46,405 nt of DNA from Candidatus Moraniibacteriota bacterium. Lineage in GTDB: Bacteria > Patescibacteriota > Minisyncoccia > CAIUEV01 > JAHKAQ01. A model generated the notes under the pieces. The model was given only the letters and a program-made list of their open reading frames with translations. It had not been told where the DNA came from and searched no databases. The stretch lies in contig WJJX01000108.1 in assembly GCA_014729445.1 (NCBI GenBank), positions 1-46,405 of the forward strand, written 5' to 3'. Each line of letters begins with the position of its first letter. Positions within the stretch are counted from its first letter, which is position 1. Shown piece by piece: positions 34,938 through 41,230 of this stretch. A program made the position numbers and the translations under genes.

Positions 34938-35366
34938 TTATTTATTCCAATCCACGTTCACCCCCATACTTCTGGCTGTTCCTCCAATAATTTTTTTGGC
35001 CTCCTCGACGTCGTCGGCGTTTAGATCCTCCTTTTTTCGCTCGGCAATTTCAGCCAGTTGAGTGGCGGTAATGGTCCCCACTTTATCCTTTTGAGGGACT
35101 CCCGAGCCTTTTTTTAATTTCAAAGCTTTTTTGATCAATTCGGCCGCCGGAGGACTCTTTAAACTAAAATCAAAACTTCTGTCTTCATAAACGTTAATGT
35201 CCACCGGTATAACATCCCCCATCATCTCCTTTGTTTTTTCATTGAATTGAGTACAAAAATCCTGAATATTTAAACCATGCTGGCCTAACGCCGGACCGAC
35301 CGGAGGACTCGGATTGGCTTTACCGGCCGGAATCTGTAGCTTAATCACTGTTTTTAACTTTTTCAT
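34938..35366 (-). CDS. rplK: 50S ribosomal protein L11 (uL11)
   Basis: L11 of the GTPase-associated centre, 142 residues from this start. The N-terminal IPAGKANPSPPVGPALGQHG and C-terminal GTARSMGV are diagnostic. An in-frame ATG eight codons upstream (35390) exists, but the extra residues (MVFLRFNK) are not L11-like and KKLKTVIKLQIPAGKA matches the normal beginning, so the ATG at 35366 is chosen. It lies 95 bp after nusG with a structured leader between them. Confidence 0.96.
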   Translation of the reverse strand: MKKLKTVIKLQIPAGKANPSPPVGPALGQHGLNIQDFCTQFNEKTKEMMGDVIPVDINVYEDRSFDFSLKSPPAAELIKKALKLKKGSGVPQKDKVGTITATQLAEIAERKKEDLNADDVEEAKKIIGGTARSMGVNVDWNK

Positions 35367-35400
35367 CTTATTGAATCTTAAAAAAACCAATTATTTTTAT

Positions 35401-35455
35401 TGCGAATCTCTATCGGTAAGAGATCGGCCAAAAACGAAAATTTTCCTTTCCGCAG
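35401..35455 (-). promoter_or_regulatory. Structured leader between nusG and rplK
   Basis: In minus-strand RNA an outer 6-bp helix (TGCGGA, 35455-35450, with TTCGCA, 35406-35401, one G-U pair) encloses a hairpin with perfect arms ATCTCT and AGAGAT. It lies 35-90 nt ahead of the rplK ATG, the position of the L1 translational operator in other bacteria. That it binds L1 is inference; no defined consensus was matched. Confidence 0.35.
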
Positions 35456-35461
35456 AAACTG

Positions 35462-36004
35462 TTACAATTTTTTTAACTGCAAAAAATCCAAATCAACGGG
35501 AGTCTCCCGATTAAACATATTCACCAGAACTTTCACCTTGCCTCTTTCTTTATCAACAAACTGAACCTTTCCGTCAAAATCTTTAAAAGGACCGTCCACA
35601 ATTCTTACAGGATCGCCTTTAAGCAGATTAATTTCGTATTTCGGTTCCTCAACCCCCATTCTCTTCATAATATTATCCACTTCCTGCTTGCTCATTGGAA
35701 TCGGAACAGTACCGGAACCCACAAATCCGGTCACATTAGGCGTATTTCTAACCACATACCAGGAATCGTCGGTAACAATCATCTCAACCATCACATAACC
35801 GGGATAAATTCTTTCCTTGATTACCTTTCTTTTGCCGTTTTTAATCTTGATCTTTTTTTCCGTTGGAACCAAAACATTAAAAATCTTATCCTGCATATCC
35901 AGAGATTCGATCCTCTGGCGTAAATTTTTAGCTACATTATCCTCGTATCCGGAATAAGTATGTAAAACATACCACGCTTTTTCTTTTGGTAAATCCTGTT
36001 TCAT
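35462..36004 (-). CDS. nusG: Transcription factor NusG
   Basis: RNA polymerase elongation/termination factor, 180 residues. The NGN domain starts WYVLHTYSGYEDNVAKNL and has YPGYVMVEM and VRNTPNVTGFVG; the C-terminal KOW domain reads GDPVRIVDGPFKDFDGKV. The ATG overlaps the secE TGA (ATGA), so the two are translationally coupled. It lies in the usual secE-nusG-rplK-rplA order. Confidence 0.97.
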   Translation of the reverse strand: MKQDLPKEKAWYVLHTYSGYEDNVAKNLRQRIESLDMQDKIFNVLVPTEKKIKIKNGKRKVIKERIYPGYVMVEMIVTDDSWYVVRNTPNVTGFVGSGTVPIPMSKQEVDNIMKRMGVEEPKYEINLLKGDPVRIVDGPFKDFDGKVQFVDKERGKVKVLVNMFNRETPVDLDFLQLKKL

Positions 36005-36180
36005 AAAACCTTACTTAATAAATAGTTAAAAGTATAGTCCAATGTACCTAAAAAAACGGCGACTCCTAAACTGATTACTATGACCATCTTAGTATATTTT
36101 GTCACCTGCTCCTTGGTCGGCCACTTAACCTTTTTCATTTCCTTTCTGGCCTCCTTTATATATTTTACCAATTTTTTCAT
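36001..36180 (-). CDS. secE: Preprotein translocase subunit SecE
   Basis: A 59-residue gene read directly from the minus strand: MKKLVKYIKEARKEMKKVKW, then PTKEQVTKYTK, then one membrane helix (about 32-54). The amphipathic helix with KKVKWPTKEQ is the diagnostic SecE segment. The length is typical of single-helix SecE. The TGA stop overlaps the nusG start by 4 bp. It is first in the secE-nusG-rplK-rplA operon, with a 140-nt structured leader. Confidence 0.95.
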   Translation of the reverse strand: MKKLVKYIKEARKEMKKVKWPTKEQVTKYTKMVIVISLGVAVFLGTLDYTFNYLLSKVL

Positions 36181-36194
36181 TACTATTTTTTAAA

Positions 36195-36274
36195 GATATA
36201 GTTAACCAATTTAATCTGATGATTCTTAATGAGGTGCCCATTATGAATTCATCCATTTACAATTTAACCATATC
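36195..36274 (-). promoter_or_regulatory. Long-range hairpin in the secE leader
   Basis: GATATAGTTAA (36195-36205) and TTAACCATATC (36264-36274) can pair over 11 bp in minus-strand RNA with one G-U pair, enclosing 58 nt and ending 15 nt before the secE ATG. It follows the small terminator hairpin at 36286-36305. A regulatory role is inference. Confidence 0.4.
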
Positions 36275-36285
36275 TCTTAATCTTT

Positions 36286-36305
36286 AAAAAGACCTCCGCG
36301 AGGTC
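36286..36305 (-). terminator. Intrinsic terminator between the PRTase-like gene and secE
   Basis: Minus strand: GACCTC-gcg-GAGGTC (36305-36291) followed by TTTTT (36290-36286). It is a compact, perfect 6-bp stem with a 3-nt loop, about 92 nt past the stop of the PRTase-like gene. It lies downstream of the promoter at 36325-36353, so it may also attenuate the secE operon. Confidence 0.75.
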
Positions 36306-36324
36306 CTTGATTTTGTATTATGTA

Positions 36325-36353
36325 AGATTAGCCAAACAAAAACAATAAGTCAA
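36325..36353 (-). promoter_or_regulatory. Promoter of secE-nusG-rplK-rplA
   Basis: On the minus strand: -35 TTGACT (36353-36348), a 17-nt spacer, -10 TAATCT (36330-36325). Predicted start is near 36318, only about 13 nt before the terminator hairpin. I saw no comparably good promoter between the hairpin and secE. Confidence 0.65.
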
Positions 36354-36396
36354 TACCATAACAAATCCAAATCACCTGCAAAGACAATCACATACA

Positions 36397-37215
36397 TCAA
36401 CCACAAAACTCTCTAAACATTTTTGCTGCATTCTTAAAATTATCTTCTATGTAAGGCTCCCCTTTATCATTTGTCATACCAGGAAAATATATATCGCCTA
36501 CTTTTTTTAAGACTTCCATATTCGGAAACGGAGAACTCGGTTCATAATTAAAAAAAACATCTAATGTTTTCGGATTAAAAGATCTAATTTTATTAACTAC
36601 ATTATCCAGCGTATTCCCACTTACAATATCTTTATCAAATAAAATAATTCTACTTGATTCCAATTTATGTTCAAGATTATTTAAGCCGATAAATTTAACG
36701 ATCTTCCTATCATCTCCCCTCTCTACTTGAATAATTTCCGTTTTTAATCCAACCAATAAAAATACACAACCTGAAAAAATCCCCCCTTTTGCAATTGACA
36801 GACCTAAATCATAATTTTCGACAATCTCTTTAGCCAGAAGAAGCGTATCCGCTACTCTAAAAGAAGGATAGTCTTGCCTAAATCCATTATCTGTTAAACT
36901 TTTTATATACTTATTGTAGACCTTATTTTTAATCCTATCCCACATAAAAAAATATATATCAACCCTAACATGCTCTGACTCATTTTCAAAAACACCGCTA
37001 TCCAATCCCTGCATAACTACCTTTTCCATCATTTCCCAATTTTTAGCCTCTTTATAACAACTATATGCAAGAGATAAAAACCCTTCAGATAAAGCATCTT
37101 TAGCCAAAGATTCCATTTCGGGAACGTCAATTTTAGAAGAATTAGTCAAACTTTTATACTTTCTCCAATAATCTTTCTCAAAAGTATCCTCTTCTCCTTT
37201 TTGCTCAATATTCAT
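36397..37215 (-). CDS. Phosphoribosyltransferase-like protein with helical N-domain, unknown
   Basis: A 272-residue protein. Residues 1-110 are mostly helical, with TPR-like features (LAKDALSEGFLSLAYSCYKEA). Residues about 120-270 resemble the type I phosphoribosyltransferase fold: LGLSIAKGGIFSG (137-149), then IILFDKDIVSGNTL (190-203), which matches the PRPP loop (acidic residues, then xSGxT). Here the usual adjacent acidic pair is split by Lys. It could be a salvage PRTase, a regulator or a cell-surface pathway protein. By eye its DNA is poorer in GC than its neighbours, suggesting later gain. A terminator follows; a weak extended -10 (near 37236-37244) precedes it. Confidence 0.62.
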   Translation of the reverse strand: MNIEQKGEEDTFEKDYWRKYKSLTNSSKIDVPEMESLAKDALSEGFLSLAYSCYKEAKNWEMMEKVVMQGLDSGVFENESEHVRVDIYFFMWDRIKNKVYNKYIKSLTDNGFRQDYPSFRVADTLLLAKEIVENYDLGLSIAKGGIFSGCVFLLVGLKTEIIQVERGDDRKIVKFIGLNNLEHKLESSRIILFDKDIVSGNTLDNVVNKIRSFNPKTLDVFFNYEPSSPFPNMEVLKKVGDIYFPGMTNDKGEPYIEDNFKNAAKMFREFCG

Positions 37216-37235
37216 AGCTAGGTTCTTTAATTTTT

Positions 37236-37244
37236 TCTATACCA
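37236..37244 (-). promoter_or_regulatory. Possible extended -10 promoter of the PRTase-like gene
   Basis: Minus strand TGGTATAGA (37244-37236): TG plus a -10 of TATAGA, about 20 nt ahead of the ATG. No good -35 is seen at the right distance, so this is weak. Confidence 0.3.
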
Positions 37245-37272
37245 GCCATCTAATTTATAATCTAAATAATTA

Positions 37273-39030
37273 TCAAAAAAATTTCAAAACATCCTTACTC
37301 TTCCCTCCTCTTAACCCTCTCTTGTAACTTTCCAACTTATCAAAAGTTCCGTAAATGACGGCCAGACAAAGCCACATCGGCATAAAAAATATTCCGGAAT
37401 TAAACCAATTGGCAACAACAAGACCGATAATTACCATAACAATCATTTGATTATAAATATAAAGTTTATGATAATTCGATTCGCCTTCAATGATGGAAAT
37501 TCGCTTGATTTCTTTCACCAGTCTTTTCTCTCTTCCCGACAAATATTGCAGATTTCTTATGATAAGACGCGATAATAACAAAACAAAAACAACCAAACCG
37601 CCCAAACCGGCGGAAATCCACCACTCCCAAAACACATTACTGGCATTGTACAAATAATCCCTTCTTGCCGTTGTCGCTCCCTGGCCTTGTCCCAAAATCG
37701 GACTTTGTTTAACCAATTCCCAATTGGAATCATAAACGCTCTCTCTTATTTCTATATTTTCGTCACTTATCATTTTCTCAACCACTCGATAACCCAATTT
37801 TTTATAATACTCTATCTCCTCCAAATTGATCTTAAACGATTCATCGCCCCGCTCGGCAACCGTTATAATATGCTCTCTGGTAAAAATACTGACGAATCGA
37901 TCGTTTAAATTAAAGCGGGTTAAATTAAAAACCAAAACCGATCCCAAAGCCAAACCGAAAATAACTAAACTCATCAAAAAAACAAATAAAGAATTAAGAA
38001 AAACCTTAAAATTGATCCGTTTGAAAAACAAACTCAAAATTGAAAAAATCAAAAATCCCCCAAACATTAAGATAACACTCACCCAGGCCGCTCGAGCGAC
38101 ACTAATAATAAGCGTTATAAAGGCCAAATAAAGGATAATCATAATCCAAACCGGCGCCACCCTTACATTCAAAAATTCCAACAGCGCTTTTTTATCCAAT
38201 CGATTTTTCTCTTCCAGATCAAAGCTTTCCTCTCTTTTCTCCTCTTTTTGAAGCTGTTTTTTGAAGCTTGAAAACTGATTCAGTAAAATCGGCACCACAA
38301 GCGCGATTAAAAAAACCAGATACATCCCCAACCAATCCGGCTCGAAAAAAGTGCCATTTGGTCTGGCAGCCATTATCTGAAAACTTTCCAATCCTTTTTC
38401 AAAAGCAACATTTTGATAAATGGAGAAAGCAAGAATCGGAAAAGAGGCAAAGATAAAAGCTTTAACTACTCTCTCTAAACCATATTTTTTGCTTTTTATC
38501 CACCAGTAAATTAGGAAGGTTATAAAAACAACCAAAATAAAAACAATTGTCTGTTTCAAGGAGTAAGAAAAATTATAGGCATTGAACAAAGCGATAAAAC
38601 TAAAAAGAACCAAAAGCCCAAGTAAAGTCAGAAAATATCTGCCCTCGGCATAAACCGCTAAAACCTCTTTTTTTAAATTAAACCAATAAAATCTAAACCA
38701 GCTGAAAAATTCCTTAAGCTTTGAATCTCCCCATTTACAGGTTCGACAATGGTTTTTTCTGATGAGCCTGATGAGACGATAAATCAATATGAAAAAGATA
38801 AAAAAGCCAACCCAGTGATAAATTCGAAATCCCAAAATTTCTATAATATCCACACAGGAAAAAGCGGTTAAAAAAATGATCATCCAGCTCTGTGAAACAA
38901 ATAACATGGTAAAGACCGCGGTCAAAGTCAAAAAACTAACAATTTCACTTTCGAAAAATCCCAGCAGGTAAAAAATCAAAAGAAAAAGCAGCAGTAAATT
39001 AACAACAATGTAAGGAATTTTTCTTCGCAT
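37273..39030 (-). CDS. O-antigen ligase/polymerase-type membrane protein (Wzy_C)
   Basis: A 585-residue polytopic protein with 11-12 predicted helices. GTFFEPDWLGMYLVF (about 228-242) and, after a large extracytoplasmic loop of about 100 residues, LGQGQGATTARRDYLYNASN followed by a helix (about 440-475) match the WaaL/Wzy_C pattern. It probably ligates or polymerises lipid-linked glycans outside the membrane. A longer reading frame begins at 39093, but its first 21 codons lie inside or beside tRNA-Leu and spell a tRNA-derived peptide; MRRKIPYIVV at 39030 is the real beginning. Confidence 0.82.
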   Translation of the reverse strand: MRRKIPYIVVNLLLLFLLIFYLLGFFESEIVSFLTLTAVFTMLFVSQSWMIIFLTAFSCVDIIEILGFRIYHWVGFFIFFILIYRLIRLIRKNHCRTCKWGDSKLKEFFSWFRFYWFNLKKEVLAVYAEGRYFLTLLGLLVLFSFIALFNAYNFSYSLKQTIVFILVVFITFLIYWWIKSKKYGLERVVKAFIFASFPILAFSIYQNVAFEKGLESFQIMAARPNGTFFEPDWLGMYLVFLIALVVPILLNQFSSFKKQLQKEEKREESFDLEEKNRLDKKALLEFLNVRVAPVWIMIILYLAFITLIISVARAAWVSVILMFGGFLIFSILSLFFKRINFKVFLNSLFVFLMSLVIFGLALGSVLVFNLTRFNLNDRFVSIFTREHIITVAERGDESFKINLEEIEYYKKLGYRVVEKMISDENIEIRESVYDSNWELVKQSPILGQGQGATTARRDYLYNASNVFWEWWISAGLGGLVVFVLLLSRLIIRNLQYLSGREKRLVKEIKRISIIEGESNYHKLYIYNQMIVMVIIGLVVANWFNSGIFFMPMWLCLAVIYGTFDKLESYKRGLRGGKSKDVLKFF

Positions 39031-39051
39031 AACAAAAATATTAACGCCTAG

Positions 39052-39136
39052 TGCCACAGGAGGGATTTGAACCCTCACGTCCCTAAAGGACACTAGCCCC
39101 TCAAGCTAGCCTGTCTACCAATTCCAGCACTGCGGC
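39052..39136 (-). tRNA. tRNA-Leu (anticodon GAG)
   Basis: 85 nt, with a 7-bp acceptor stem GCCGCAG/CTGTGGC (one G-U), an anticodon stem CTAGC/GCTAG around the loop TTGAGGG (anticodon GAG, for CUC/CUU), a long variable arm (TGTCCTTTAGGGACG) as expected for a class II tRNA, and a T arm with GGTTCAAAT. The discriminator is A and is followed by CTA, so CCA is not encoded and must be added. Confidence 0.95.
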
Positions 39137-39166
39137 TCACAAAGAAACTAAATCAAAATTTCCTAT

Positions 39167-39667
39167 TTATTGGGTTTCTTTCTTATCCTTTGTTTGGCTT
39201 TTTTCTTCTTTGGCCTTATCTGCTTTTTGGCTGTGCTTTTTTGAGGCCTGCTCTTTTTTTGCTTCTTTCCCGATTTCTTTTGATGAATCAGCTTTTTTGT
39301 TTTCTTGTGACGACTTTTGTTGGAATTCTCCTTCGGTTTCAGCCTCCAAAAGCTCGTCGTTTTTTTCAATTAATCTGGAATCTTTTCCCGATCTTTTTCT
39401 TAAATAATAAAGTTTCGATCTCTTAACCTTATGTCTTTTTAAAATTTTGATTTGCTCCACCAAAGGAGAATTAAGTGGAAAAATGAATTCAACACCTACT
39501 CCGCTTGCCATCTTTCTAACGGTTATCGTAGCGCCCTTTTCGTTCCCATGCTTTCTTGCAATGACTGTGCCCTCGATTACCTGGATTCTCTCTTTGTCCC
39601 CTTCTTTAACTTTTCTATTAACTCTCACTTTATCGCCCGCTCTGATTTCATTTAAAATTTTAACCAT
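39167..39667 (-). CDS. rplS: 50S ribosomal protein L19 (bL19) with long charged tail
   Basis: Residues 1-115 are a full bL19: IRAGDKVRVNRKVKEG at the start, then FPLNSPLVEQIKILKRHKVKRSKLYYLR. Normal length is about 115; here about 50 extra residues follow, almost all Lys, Glu, Gln, Ser and Ala. This tail is low complexity and probably disordered or helical. It has its own promoter (39742-39769), and tRNA-Leu lies 30 bp downstream. Confidence 0.95.
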   Translation of the reverse strand: MVKILNEIRAGDKVRVNRKVKEGDKERIQVIEGTVIARKHGNEKGATITVRKMASGVGVEFIFPLNSPLVEQIKILKRHKVKRSKLYYLRKRSGKDSRLIEKNDELLEAETEGEFQQKSSQENKKADSSKEIGKEAKKEQASKKHSQKADKAKEEKSQTKDKKETQ

Positions 39668-39741
39668 ATCAATTAACTAATATTTATCTTCTATTTAAGA
39701 TTAACAGCGTAATGCCTGTAAATTTTCTTTATCTTCCCCTA

Positions 39742-39769
39742 ATAATAGAGAATACTCTTGGGAAGTCAA
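39742..39769 (-). promoter_or_regulatory. rplS promoter
   Basis: On the minus strand: -35 TTGACT (39769-39764), a 16-nt spacer, -10 TATTAT (39747-39742). Predicted start is near 39735, a leader of about 68 nt. Confidence 0.65.
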
Positions 39770-39843
39770 GGTTTAAGTTGAAAAAATGCAAATAATCCGA
39801 ACCCCCAGGATTGCAAATTTTTCAAAAAACATGCAAAATTAAA

Positions 39844-39873
39844 TTGCTTATTTCGACAATTCTTAAATAAACA
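39844..39873 (+). promoter_or_regulatory. Possible promoter of the malic enzyme gene
   Basis: Plus strand: TTGCTT (39844-39849), an 18-nt spacer, TAAACA (39868-39873). The start would lie within about 10 nt of the ATG, giving a nearly leaderless mRNA. Weak match. Confidence 0.35.
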
Positions 39874-39886
39874 TTAGCTTCAACAA

Positions 39887-41230
39887 ATGAACGAAAATAT
39901 ACTCAGAAAAAAAGCCTTAAAATATCATCGTCTAAAAGAGAAACCCGGTAAAATCGAAATTAGCCTCACCAAACCTTCCAAAACCCAGGCCGATTTAAGC
40001 CTGGCCTATACCCCGGGTGTCGCCTATCCTTCTCTTGAAATCGCCAAAAAAAAACAAAATTCCTACAAATACACCAACCGAGGCAACTTAATTGCCATTT
40101 TAAGTAATGGAAGCGCCATTTTGGGACTCGGCGACTTGGGACCAGAAGCTGCCTATCCGGTGATGGAAGGCAAAGCCCTGCTTTTTAAAAATTATGCCGA
40201 CATTGACGCTTTTCCTTTGTGTATCCATGGCCGAAAAAACTCCCAAACCTATCAAACCCATCCCGCAAAAATCATCGAATTCGCTAAAGAAATAGCTCCA
40301 TCTGTTGGCGGTATCAACTTGGAAGACATAAAAGCTCCGGAATGTTTTGAAATTGAGGAAGAACTGACCAGAAAATTGGATATTCCGGTATTTCACGACG
40401 ATCAACACGGAACGGCCATCATTACCGTTGCGGCTTTGATTAATGCCTTAAAATTAACTGGCAAAAAAATAGACAAAGTAAAATGCGTTTTCTCCGGAGC
40501 CGGAGCCGCCGGTATCGCAACCGCTAAACTCTTTTTAGCCGCCGGTGTTAAAAAAAAGAACTTGTTTCTCTGCGATTCTAAAGGTGTAATTTACAAAGGC
40601 AGAAAAATAGGTATGAATGCCTATAAAAAAGAATTCGCCATCAGCACAAAAGCGCGGAGCTTAAAAACGGCTCTCAAGAATGCCGACGTCTTTATAGGCG
40701 TTTCCCGAAAAAATCTTTTGCGGCCTTCCATGGTCAAATCTATGGCCAAAGACCCGATTATCTTTGCCATGGCTAATCCCTGGCCGGAAATTATGCCGGA
40801 TCTCGCCCGACAAAGCGGCGCTTTTATCATTGGTACTGGCCGCTCTGATTTTCCCAACCAAATTAACAATGTTTTGGGCTTTCCAGGACTTTTCAGAGGA
40901 CTCCTGGATACCCGCGCTAAAATCATAAACACCGAGATGAAACTGGCCGCCGCCAAAGCCCTTGCCGATTTAACCGAACAGGCCGTCCCGCCTAAAATCA
41001 AAAAACACTTTAAAAAAGCCTATCCAAAGGATTTTAAAAAAGGCATCTTTAATGCCAAAAATCCTCTTAATCAAGACTACGTTATCCCAAAACCCCTGGA
41101 CCCCAGAGTGGTTCCCTTGGTCGCCCAAAAAGTGGCAAAAGCCTCAATTGAAACCAAAAGCGCCCGAAAAAAAATCGCCAGTCTTAAAAAATACCGAGAA
41201 TCAATAGAAAAAAGAATTCAAAATCTCTAA
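39887..41230 (+). CDS. NAD(P)-dependent malic enzyme
   Basis: Oxidative decarboxylation of malate to pyruvate, 447 residues, the small bacterial type without a phosphotransacetylase domain. The catalytic Tyr41 lies in YTPGVAYPS; the catalytic Lys region is PVMEGKALLFKNYADIDAFP (about 93-112); metal ligands lie in LEDIKAPECFEIE and FHDDQHGTA; the dinucleotide motif is FSGAGAAGIA (about 203-212), and IFAMANPWPEI and GTGRSDFPNQINNVLGFPG follow. The cofactor preference cannot be read. It is a monocistronic plus-strand gene whose TAA overlaps the stop of the convergent PH-domain gene. Confidence 0.95.
   Translation: MNENILRKKALKYHRLKEKPGKIEISLTKPSKTQADLSLAYTPGVAYPSLEIAKKKQNSYKYTNRGNLIAILSNGSAILGLGDLGPEAAYPVMEGKALLFKNYADIDAFPLCIHGRKNSQTYQTHPAKIIEFAKEIAPSVGGINLEDIKAPECFEIEEELTRKLDIPVFHDDQHGTAIITVAALINALKLTGKKIDKVKCVFSGAGAAGIATAKLFLAAGVKKKNLFLCDSKGVIYKGRKIGMNAYKKEFAISTKARSLKTALKNADVFIGVSRKNLLRPSMVKSMAKDPIIFAMANPWPEIMPDLARQSGAFIIGTGRSDFPNQINNVLGFPGLFRGLLDTRAKIINTEMKLAAAKALADLTEQAVPPKIKKHFKKAYPKDFKKGIFNAKNPLNQDYVIPKPLDPRVVPLVAQKVAKASIETKSARKKIASLKKYRESIEKRIQNL

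Noticed and set aside
35367..35390. Upstream ATG for rplK
   Set aside because: The additional eight residues are not found in L11 proteins, and the ATG at 35366 gives the normal N-terminus.
39031..39093. N-terminal extension of the O-antigen ligase-like gene (starts MSFRDVRVQIPPVALG)
   Set aside because: These codons read antisense-frame tRNA-Leu sequence; RVQIPPVALG-type peptides are a known tRNA artefact. The start at 39030 fits a normal first membrane helix.
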